64,000 bases of DNA from Scortum barcoo (taxonomy: Eukaryota > Chordata > Actinopteri > Centrarchiformes > Terapontidae), in contig CM041540.1 in the NCBI GenBank assembly GCA_023238725.1, positions 1,949,001 through 2,013,000 of the forward strand, given 5' to 3'. Positions 48,601-60,600 of this stretch are shown one piece after another (position 1 is the stretch's first letter; each line of letters begins with the position of its first letter). The notes below the pieces were generated by a model. The model searched no databases. It was not told where the DNA came from and was given only the letters and a program-made list of their open reading frames with translations. The position numbers were made by a program, and so were the translations under genes.

Positions 48601-51600
48601 TTCTTATAGTGTGGATTTTTTTGGAAGCTGTTTGGTCAGGAGCTTGTAAGAGAGAGGTGGATGTAAACAGATTCGAGAAAAGATCAGAGAAAAGATCACA
48701 CTTTGACAGCAGTGGTGTTTTTATTGCCAAATTTGCACAGAATTGGTGTCGGATATGTGGTTGTGCATGAATATAACCATACCTCGTTGATATAATATGA
48801 ACTGGTTTATCTTTACACCCTTGTTAGAAATAGATGGAGCGACACATAGATCGATTGTCAGGCCACCACAAAGCCTCCGGAGGATCCTCAGTGCTCCTCA
48901 CCAAGTCTGCTGAGCTCTATAGGAGAGATGAAGTCCATTCCTCCGCAAGATATTCCCTCATTTATGCAGACAAACCAACCTGTATTTCATCAGATAATTA
49001 TTGAGATCTCTTTTGCAGGAGAGATCTGAGTTCAGCAGACAGAAAGAAAAACGAACAAAATGACTTTCAGTCTCACAGATGTCATTAAATAGGACTGTAA
49101 GTTATTATTATTTGATGTTTTGATGATGATGGTGAAGATTGTCGTACATATTGGTCTAAAATATCATTGGTGCATTTTTCCGTTGAGATCTGGTGACTCT
49201 GAAGGCCGAAGCGTTTTATTCTCGTCATTTCCACAATGGTCAGACAGCTCAGTGACTCCATTTAAAGCTCTTTTATTGGGGTTTTTCTTTGTTTCCTCTG
49301 TGTGTGTGTGTGTTAACCCCCTGATGTAAAGACGACACGCCTGGTGTGTACTCTGCATGCTGGCCGCTGTCGTCCTTCCCAGTAGAAATAATGGATGAAT
49401 GAATTTCCAGGACGTCTTTATGCGCCCCCGTTTCCCACCAGCCGACGCTACTTACATCCGATGTTTCCACAGATATGAGAGATTAGTGAATTACTTGGTA
49501 ATTTATACACTTACGGCTCTCAGAGATGTCACTTAGACGTTAAGCTCCTTACAATCATTTGCTTTTGTGGATGATGTCGAAGTCCTGCAGCGTCCAATAC
49601 ACATCGTTACGACATTAAAGGCTGATTCAATTAATGGCACAAGTGTCAGAAAGGAGCTCACCCTCCAAACTCAGAGATTAGACCCTCCGCTGGCCGCCAT
49701 TATACACAACTTTTAAATAAACTACACACCCTCCTTATTCATATTTCAGTGTGCTGGTAAAGTACCTAACAAAGATCCAGAATCCCTAATGGGCGAATTA
49801 AATCAGAAGAGTAATTAAAATTATCAATCGGGAGTTGCAAGAAATTGATAAATAGAAGAAGTCGTCACTAAATGACTTTTTGTTTTGTTTTGAGAAGAAA
49901 GAATCTGGCAGTTTGGTTGAAGAGCAGCGATGATGCAAAAGTCTTGAAGCGCTGATGATTAAATGATCAGAGCTCCAGCGTGAAGGCTTTGGCCGGCTCC
50001 CAGTTTCACCGCAGGGAGCCACAAAGATGCGAACACGCCGAATAACTCAACAGCCGCGATGATGAAATGTGTTGGATTTTCCATTGATGAATGATAAATG
50101 AGTGGATTTTCCCTCCATTAACATGTGAATGTGTGTTCACGCCGTTAACGCGCCTGATAATTCATGACTGTTGAGCCACAAAGTGCGTTTGTCCCGGTCT
50201 GAATGTCGGTGTTTAAAGACGGGATGTGATTCTGTAGAAGTGTGCAGGGTGTGGAAAAAGATCCCGGAAGCAGCCTCGTTCCTATTTTCATATCCACAAA
50301 CAGTGGCTGGGTGCTCTCTGTGTCTCTGTTACAGCATCGCTCTCATATTAAAATCCTTGTTTCAGCCTGGAGGCAGTGGAGACGCTGCTGTCTGTTTGCA
50401 GAGCAGCTTCCTCTGACAGAAACATTAATCCTCCCCATCCCTCCATCCTCCTCCTCCAAACCTCTGAAAGAAGCGGCTTTAAAAAAAAAAAAAAAAAAAA
50501 AAACATCCCTTTATATTCTTCATAACAGCTCAAACAGCTTCATGTGACAGAGACATTCATCCCTCTATCCTCCCCGGAACGGCAGAAAGAAAAAAAAAGC
50601 ATCAGTCGGCATGCTGGAGACTTCCCAGAGCAGAAATGATGCAACTTAGCCGCCACAAATCAGCGCGCAGCGTTTTTACACCCTGAGAAAACGTGGACGT
50701 GTAGATCAGGAGAGCAGCGGCACACTTGTTCAACAAAGCTGACGTTCTTTGCAGCCTCAGCAGAAGTCGATATCTAGTCGCCGAGGCGTAGCTACCTGAT
50801 CGATCAGGTGATGGAAGGTGTGTCTCTGAGCTGAGCCGATACAGCAGCACGCGGTGTGTTTATTGCACGTTTTAAATAACGTCTCACCTTTAACAAAAAG
50901 GCAATGCAGCTTTTATTTGCTGCATCTTTATGTTGTTTTTTCAAGCCAAACAAAGTCACCAAACCTGCTTAAATCTGTACGACACGACTGAAGCTTTCCC
51001 AGAGAAATTAAATTTATATGCAACAGAAAAAGTGTTTTAAAGGAAATTTAGTGTCCAGAAAAAGCTGTAATTAATGCAAAGTCACAGAACTGTTGAATTA
51101 CATGTTAAACCTTCACTTTCATTTGTTCTCAATCTGAACTCCAGATACAAAAGTGATGACAGCACGACTTACCTTTTCCCAACTTCCTCTTTTTCTACTG
51201 CTTCAGGACATTTTTATCTTCTCATCTTAAAAGAAATGTTCGTGCTTTTTAGTTTTCGGTTACCTAAACTGCCTCAGTTGCTTTTTATGTCGATGCAGCT
51301 GGTGTCTTATCCACGTCGTTGCATGGTATGGACATGGATTTATTTTTTCTGTGTAGCAGCACAGGGTTGGTTGTGTGGGTGGGAGAGTGTGTGTATGTTT
51401 GTTACGTAATGCTGTTGTATGTGTTTTATTTTATATCTGTGTCTATAGGACCCTCGAAAATAAGGTGCTGCATCTTTGTCAATAAATTCAAACGTCTTGT
51501 CAGGTTAAGTTGATGTATTAATATTTATTTAAAACCACAATCTTTCTCAAACCAAAGTGTTTTTGTCGCCGTAAACACACTCCAAAACGTCCTCTCTGTG

Positions 51601-54600
51601 TTACAAACCATCTCAAACGTTTCATTCTCCTCCTCGGAGGCTGTTGGGTTGCAGACAGAAACCTGTTCGTGCCCAGATCGACAGCAATCAGCAGGCAGAC
51701 GAACGCCGGTGGTCCTTCGCTTTATGACGCTGACAGTTGGTGGAACGACAGAAGACGGAGGAATAACAAGCTAAATGGCTGCAAGATGGAGGTTTTATTG
51801 AAGCAGGAGCTGCTCAGTGGGTCATCACACACTGTTTGTTTGTTTTCTGTCAGACTTTAATCCTCCCTGAAGGGAATGCAGCTCATTACAGGAACAGAGA
51901 TCCTCACAGAGACACATTATACTGACGATACAACAGAAAGACTAAACAGCTGTTTTTCAAGGAGGTGAACAAAGAAAGAGGACTATGAGTTGACAATGAT
52001 GCCTGGAAGTGTCCCAGACTGACTGAAGGTCTGTTTGTGCAGCTGAAACATGAGAAAAAATCTGAAAAATCTTCCTTTCTACTGAAACCGGATGCCTGAT
52101 TTTGTTGTTTTAGGTGTTAACACCTTAATTTGCTCCGTGCGGTGTTTGGAGTCTGAACACTTGGCGAGTTTTTCCCGTCTGTCCAGGAAAGCTAAAACGA
52201 TTCGTGCTGTTAGAAAGAGTAACAGCATGTGAGGAGGCAGTTTTATCAAAGCTGGGAATTGGGACACACTCTGTATTCAATGTCTGTCAGTAAATGTGAG
52301 TGCTGACTGTGAATTCTGCATGTAAGATCTTCAGGACTGATCAAGAGATTTATCTCACAAGGCTTCGCTGTATCTCCAAATTTGGGGATTTGAAATATTT
52401 TCAGATGAAGCTGTTCCTTTATGGGGTGTTTTAGGAAATTTTAAACAAATAAGATTTAACTTCACTGTTGCAGAATGAGGAAGCCGCTCTTTACTTTGCT
52501 GTAATGATTTTAAATGTCACATTAACATCCTGTAATGATAATAAAGGTCACGTTAACGATAATATACTGTGGGTCACATTAGTATTTTAAAAATGATAAA
52601 GGTCACTTTAGCATTTGATTTTTATGTGACACCCATTATTTTAACAAAAGTTTAACTACAGATTTAAATGAGGGGACCCTGGGGGGGGTAATGTAATGCC
52701 GACAAACTTTATCGGTGTTAAGGAGATTGCACAATGTAGAATAGACAGATTCATGTCAGCTGATAAAAACTGTCAAATACAAAACGTGTTGAAGAACAGT
52801 TGGAAAAAAAATAGGCCAACAAGGTGGAGCTCAATTCAACTTTATAATATCCCGAGTTATTTAACAGGCAGGACAAAATGATTCTACGTCTTTTGTTGCT
52901 AATTTAAGTTGTTCAGTCCACAGAAACACTGAAACAAACGACCACCGAGCGACAGCGTGCTTCAGCATTAAGATCTCAGTGTGAAAACAACAAAATTCCC
53001 TTTTTTGTGCGTTTAATTGCCATCATTTTCTTTGAGCTTGAAGAGGCTGCAGCTGCACCTGTCTGCTTACTAATTCAGCTCTCAGGACACAATTTCCAAA
53101 TATTTATCCATCAGAAATCAGCCCGACTATCAGGACTTCCTGTAGTGAAGCCGAGAGAAAAGCTTGGCCTGATTTGACTGGGACATCTTTTACGTGAGAG
53201 ACAAATCTTTACTTCTAACACTCATTATACTACAAGCATAAAGGCGGCTTTGATTAGTGGTTATTGAATTTCAGGCTTTTCAAGCATTTTGTATTTTGTA
53301 AGCCGACTAATGGAAAAGAAGAGAAACACATTTCTGCCTCAGAATAGATTTTTTTACCCATTTTTTTTCCTTTTGACAGTCCACCTAAAAAATATTCCAA
53401 ATAATACGTCTTACTCTTGAACTACTTCATTACTCTGAATCTCGTCCTCGTTGCCGGAGCTCAGCAACAAGTGTCTCACTGTTGGCTTTTAAGGGCAATT
53501 AGTTCACCATATGCGGCTTATTTTGGATGTTTTCTTTATGTAAATGAGGAGGTAAACTCAGGATTTTTCACTGTTAATAGTGCACAGCTGTGCGCACATA
53601 CATGTGATAAATACTCATTTTCTTGCTGGTGTGAGCAGGTATGACGCACAGATGTTGGAACGCTTTATTTGCCGTTTGATAAATGAGGCCTTATTTAGCA
53701 ACCAAATGAGATTCAGATTTACCGAAGTGCAGTGTGAGCGAGTCCGAGACAAACCTGAACAGACGCAGACGATTAACAAACTGGGTAATGTTTAAATCAT
53801 GTACACAGGAGGCTGAATAACCAGGTTTGTATGTGTTATGTGTGGACATCATATGTGGTGGAAACTGCAGTCGGACGTTCATGTAGAAAAGTCTAGAAGT
53901 TGGTTTCTTTATCGATGAGGTGTCATCGACTCGCCAGAAATTTGTGCCCTGGTCCTCCTAAAATCAACAATCGGCCCTTTTTTGTCTTGTTGACATTGAC
54001 AGAGAGACTGTTATCCTTGCTCTGCCTCTCCGCCTATCTCACTTTATCAGGGTGGTGTCGTCAGCAAAAGTGATGATATGATTAGATAGATGCACGGCAC
54101 CGCAGTCAAGGGTCAGCGGTGTTTGTTATGAAGGGAGTAGTCTGAGGTCTGTTGATCTCAAAGTCAAGGACCCACATAGGCTGGGAGGAGACTGCGATGC
54201 TGCCAGTGTGTGTGTGTGTGTGTGTGTGTGTGTTGGTGTTAGTGCGCTCTCCCGGCTCTCGTATCAGTTGCTAAACCATCCATCAAATTACCGTGGCAAC
54301 CGAGCGTCCATCACCCCATCCATCATCCAAGGGCGACAGAAAGAGCGACAGAACGCAGCGAGAGATGTCACGGACGAAAAGAGAGATAACAAGGGGAGAG
54401 GAGAGGAGGGGAGGGAAGAAGGCAAAGCAAAGAAGGAAAAAAGAGGATATGAGGAGAGAGACGGCGAGGAGAGGAGGGAGGAGAGGAAGCGAGCGTTTAT
54501 CTGCCCTTCTTGTGTTCGTGCTCTGATTTCTCAAAGTTTGAATAACGTTCAGCTCCGAGTAGAAAATGTCACCGCGGCTTTTGGCTCTTGCTTTTTCTCA

Positions 54601-57600
54601 CGTTGATTGACTGACTGATTGGCTAATTTTGCGAGTTCCTGGTGAGAATAAAATAAAAAGCTTCAGACTCAGCGTACCTGACCAGACCATAAAACGAAAT
54701 CAAACCGGCGTCTGCAGCCGAAGCTCGTCCGTCACGCTGAAAGCTGATCAAACAAACAAGTTTAATGTGTTAATTGATGAACTTCAGAGATGCTGTTAGG
54801 CTAATTTTCCAGTCTTTATGCTAAGCTATGCAGACTGTGGCTTTGTATTTAACTGAGAGTGATATTTAACTCATCAAACAAGAGGAATAGGCTCATTTCC
54901 ACAAATCTCAAAGACTGTGTTTCTCCGACAACCAGCTCATCCTTTAATTGCAAAGAAGCAGACAGGTTCTTGACAGTTTCTGTGTTTAAAAAGCCTCCTG
55001 TGTTTGATCAGATTTTGGTTAAAAAAAAAAAAAAAAAAAAGGCCTCCTTGTGTTTTTTGATCTCCTTCACTTTGCTCTGATAATTTGCTGCTGCCGCCGC
55101 TTGCTGTTGATCTGCTTCACATTCAAATCTTCTCTGCAGTTCGGGAGGTATAATCCCTTCACCTCCTCGAAAAGGGGTTTTAACGCAGTGAAAATGTTGT
55201 TTTCATTACCAGTAGTTTAATTCAAGACGGAAAGCTGAATCCACTGGACTCAAAGTCAGAGCAGCAGACTGGGGAGTGTTAACACAGTCTGAAGTTGTAC
55301 TGATTGAAAAGAATAACACAGAATTTAAAATGCGAGTCAGACAGATCATTTAATTTGCAGCCGCAGCATCAGTGAGAGTGGAGGGATGAGACCAGCGTTA
55401 AAATATCTCAGTAACCATGTGAAGTTTGGTACAAACATTTTTCTGCACTTTAGTTTGGAGGTATTTGGTCATAAATTCATTTCCATCACTGCAAACCTGC
55501 AAATATTTTTTCTCTGGTTCTGTCTCCAGCTAATATTTCACTACTCAATATTTCAAGATATTATCTAGTCCCTGAAAAGTCATCTATTTCAGGTAAACGT
55601 TCTCCAAGCTGTGGAGAACAGTGATTGATCAAAAGATTGGACAAAATTCACCAGACCCTTAAGATGTGGGCTTGATTTGGGTCACTTCTTGGGGTTGAAG
55701 ACAGTTTCCTGAAGGCGGTGAGTAATGTGACTGAAATTTGGATTTCTGTCATGTCTTGATTTGATGAGCACCGTTTTCAGGTTCAGAAAAATATCCAATA
55801 TAAATTATACATCTGCTCATATATTTCCTGAACTGCTTCACGGCGTCACACTCAGCTGAAGCAAATCCCAGCATGCACTGGGTGAATGGCAGCGTTGGCC
55901 TGTCACAGAGCTTGCAAACGTGACAGACAAGCATTCACGTCTGCAGCCGGGGGCAATTTAAAGTTTCCACTTCAGCTGACCTGCATGTTTTCGGGCTGTG
56001 GGAGGAAATCCACGCAGATGCGAACAGAACATGCAAACTTGGCAGGTCGGGTTTAAGCCCGGACCTCCTTCCTGTGAGGCGACAGCACGAACTGCTGAGC
56101 CACCGTGCGATGGGTTTAGTTCAGTCGGAGCAGCAGATTTCGGTCCTGCGAGACGTCGTGAATGTGCATGTGATGATGCTTTGAGGTGGGGACGTCACAC
56201 CAAACCCCCCCATTGAAAAATGTAATGCATCCTGGTTTCTCCTCACCTGGGAGAACACGACTGGAGGCGTTTGAGGAATCCTCGGGAGATGATACTCAAT
56301 TCAGCAGCTCGCTGCCAGTCCACTGAAAGAAGCTGCGATTTCAATAAAACCTCCACTTTCTGAGCAGATATTCACTCTGCTGGCTGCTGCGCTCCGAGAT
56401 GAGTTCTGGTGGAGGGAGGAGAATGTGGAATAAGAGGAGAAAAGCTTTAAAAAGTTTGAATTTTTATTGAAAAATCAGTCCTGCTGAGGGAATCTGAGAG
56501 GAGAGAAGGAGGAAGATGAAGAGGAGGAGCAGAGCTGTGGAGTAGTATCGGCACATAGTTTTCATATCTGTGGTGGTGTTTGTGCATTAGAAATAATATT
56601 TGTACGTATTAATATTAGTATCATCTGTGTTTGTGTCGGTGCTGGTATTCGTCATGATGATAACTCACCCTTTCTTGGCTGAGACGGCAGGAAAGCTGCA
56701 GCTTGTTGTTGCAGCGGTGGAGCCTGAAAATGAGATTAAGAGCAGGAGATAAGAAATGATTCAGTGTTTGTGTGAGACATCAAAATAAAAGGTGTACTTA
56801 CTTTTAAGACTTTTAATCCCACAAGCTGCAAACTCCAAATACTGAAGGTGCCAGTTCAGAATTGTTTAGTTAATAAGACTAAAGATTGATTTGATACGAT
56901 GAAAGTTTAACTGTGCTGAATTATTCCTGTAGATGAGATTATGGCTGTGTTACTGCCCACTAGTGCTCGTACAGTCGTCTTCCAGAGTTTCACCCTCCGT
57001 CGTTGGCTGAATACTGATGAGCATTTTAAGCAGAGTAAGTGCCAAAAGTTGAATTTCACCCTGACAGAGTGAATTTTAATTACTCACAGCTAATCTCATC
57101 CACTGCCGGATGACTGTCGATGCCAGATTAAAATTAGAAACATGCTCCGTGAGTTTTTCCATGTCGCTGATAAACAAACTACAGCCGTGATGGGGACTGT
57201 GGCCTCAGGTACAGGTGTGTAATATCACTAAGATAAAACACATTTAATGGCCTATTTAGTAATGATTTTATCGTTGCCACCTTCACTCACGTCTAAAATC
57301 TCAGCATCACCCTCGACTCCAACTTCTAATTCCTCCCACAAAACAACCTTTTTCCACCTAAAGAACATCTTCAATCCTCTCTGCTGATGAAACCCTGATT
57401 CATCACATCCACAGGAGCATCTTCATCTTCATCCTCAATAAACTCTAATACGTCCAAAAATCTGCCGCCCACTGGCTCCCGATTAAGTCCAGGATAGATT
57501 TCACAAATTTGCTGAAGCTGATTTTCTTCTGATGCCACAAGAATGAGAAGAAAAATTGTGTGTTTACAGCTGCGTGAAAGCTGAATTTATTAGAGTGGAA

Positions 57601-60600
57601 GTGAAGCTGAGATAGCAGAGTGACAATACAGGGACTGTGTGTGTGTGTGTGAAATGACAGCAACGATACAGATGCATTACATCACGATGTGTGTGTTTGT
57701 GTGTCCAGTCCTTCTGTCTTTATGTGAAAAATGATGAGTCGTGTGTGTGTGTGTTTTATCTGTGTGCAGTGTGTGTGGGTTTGATAGCCTGTTTCTGTCC
57801 TTCAGCTGACAGTAAAGCATCCAACACACACTTGACACACACACACACACACACACTGAGCTGTTGCTGTGTGTGTGTGTGTCCGGCAGGTGATTTTTTT
57901 TATTTTTGTTTTTAACCGCAGCTGATACTTGCATATTGATCGGTGACATCACTCTGTCAGCTGACGGTGTTTGTGTGTAATTAGTCTCCGATGGATCAGA
58001 TTAAGAGCGCCATCCGTCACACAAACGCGCCGAGGAGCAGAGCCTGATGGGAATTATTCCAGCAGATTTACAGCGGATCCAAACACACATCACCTTATTT
58101 ACAGGAAGGCCCAGTTTCTACATTATTCATTTTTTCAGTCCAAGGGTGGAAAGTAATCAGATATTTTTACTCAAGTACTTTATACTTCTAGTCTGCTACA
58201 CCTGCAGCAAGTTTTTATTAAATCTAACAGCTGGAGTTACCTCAGATTAAGTGTTTAAATACAAACATATGATAAGATTATAAATCTTTAAATGTGTTTA
58301 AAATTTTGAATCTGGAAAAATTATTACAAAAAGCAATCTGAAAGTCTGAGAAAACTGACACAAACAGATTTTTTTTCCTCTTTGCTTTGCCTTTAATGAC
58401 GCCCAGGTGGAGTAAAATGCAGCAGTAATAATAGAATAATAGATTGATGCTGGAAAATAAGACGTATTGTGATATGGCCAGTCATGTTTTCTTCTGTATT
58501 TACATTATTTTACTAACTTTGTGATAAAGAGATGAGAGATGAGGGACCCAGGTAGTCGTAGATGATGTGGGGTTACATCCTGATCACTTACTTAACAAAC
58601 ACTCACCGTGTTGACGTCCACCAGAAAGAGGAAACGCAAGCAGCCAAATCTGACCAATCAGAGCTCTTCTTTTCATCACGATATCTTTGTAGTTCTCGTA
58701 ACCTCGACGTGTAGCCGTCAGAACCAAACCGAAGCCTCTAAATGTACTTTAAATCTCTCTTTTATAAAAACATACGCTTAAGGGAATAAATAAATGTGAT
58801 TTCTTTTTTTTTTTTTTCCCTCAGGACGCATCATACTTTTTTTTTTCCGAATGTACTTTGTCCTGTCTGATGCTTTGGTCCTTTCAGAATAAAAGACAGA
58901 TGCTAACGGGCTTTTCTCTTTGTCGTTGTGCAGTTGTTGTCCAGTGAAATTATCCCAGCTGACCTCAAACTCTTTCTGTCTGTTGGATCAGATTGCTCAT
59001 TTTCTCTTTGCAAACTCGCCAAATTGCTTTTAGCTGTTTTTAGGAGGACGAGCTCAGATGGAGCAGATGTCTGTCTGTCTGTCTGTCAGTCAGCCTGAGA
59101 ATTGCTTCACTTTAAAGAGTCAGTGAAGTGAATCGTTTTTGACAGAGCTGCAGAATCACAGGAGACCGGCAGATTGATGCCGCAGTAACAAAAACTAAGT
59201 TGGTATCAAAGCCAGTTAAAAATATCGATTGCAAAGTTTTTCACTTTTATTTTCAGCGCCGTCGCAAAGGTTCTGGACATAAAATCCCACAGCAGCAGGT
59301 CTGATTCAAAAACAAAACCAACATATAATCTTTACTTGCTTTTTAAAACCTTAAATGTTGATTAAGGGATCATGCATGTGTCTTTGTTTGTGTCCACACA
59401 CACTTTTCCTCCAGCGCCACCATGAGGGTGATATTTCTGGTTTTAAGTGAAATGTCTTCAAAAGATTGGCATTAAATTTGGTTCAGAAATTCACACTTTC
59501 CTCAGGAAGAACTGAAATAACTTTCCTCCAAGTATTCATCCATCATCAGGTCATAATTATAATTTATCCGACACTTTCGTTTTTCAAGTATTTAGTCATA
59601 AACCAATGACTTTCACATCGGCCTCTTCACATCTTCTCTTCAGTGCTAATTAACAAAAGTTAGCATGCTAATATCTTAAAGTAAGATTATGACTGAGCTG
59701 ATCATTATATCTGTGAAAGATCAACATATTAGCATCATTAGTCTGAGCATGTTAGCATGGTTTTTTTTTGGCATATATCACGATGAGGGATCACGATGAG
59801 GGAAAACTTCTTGTTATATTTGCACATTTCTGCTCAACAGCCCACTGCTTTCTACTGCTAACACTATTATATATACTATTTTATATTATCTACTTATGTA
59901 TATATATATATATATATTTTCTTTTTTGCTTGTGTGGTTTTCTTTCTAAATGTTTGAGCATTGTACCAAAAGAGTTTCATTGCCAGTGACTGCTCGTGGC
60001 GTATGTCGATGTTGTGCACGTGACTGGAGGTATTGCAGTAATATTACAGTAATATTACAGAAATCTTTCCAAGGTTTGTGGCGGTCGATGGAGTAAAACA
60101 AGCTGAAGAAGCTGATTTAATTTTTACCAGGACTTTAAAATGAGTTGTTGGACAGCAGCCAGTGTTAAATGATTAAATAAAGACTCTGAACTCTGCCAAA
60201 ATATCGAAGAGGTGACAAAATTTGTTTTGAAATGAACTAAACAAAATAAAATAAGAGTCATGTGACTGAGCGGTATTGATTATTGATTGCCGTTTGTCCG
60301 CTCAGCTCTTTTGTGTGTTCTGGTGATGGACAGATACTTCACTGTAATACATTTAAGGTTTTTATATTAAGTATAAAACCTTCCCTTGTAAAAAATACAT
60401 AATCAACCTGAGAGTCAAGAACTTGCACCGTTTCAACAAAGCAAAAGTCGATTTGCTTTGAAGAAAATAGAAAATTTATCAGACACTCGCTGCTTTAAAT
60501 GAGTGAAGCTGAAATCCCTTTTTTGGAGACACTCGGCGTCGATGCTGTGAATATTTGACCTTGATAATGAGAAATATTGAAAAGCACCTAAAGCAGAACT

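Noticed and set aside
59404..59424. Third CTCF-like site on the - strand
   Set aside because: Only 11 of 14 core positions match, and the mismatches fall at informative positions.
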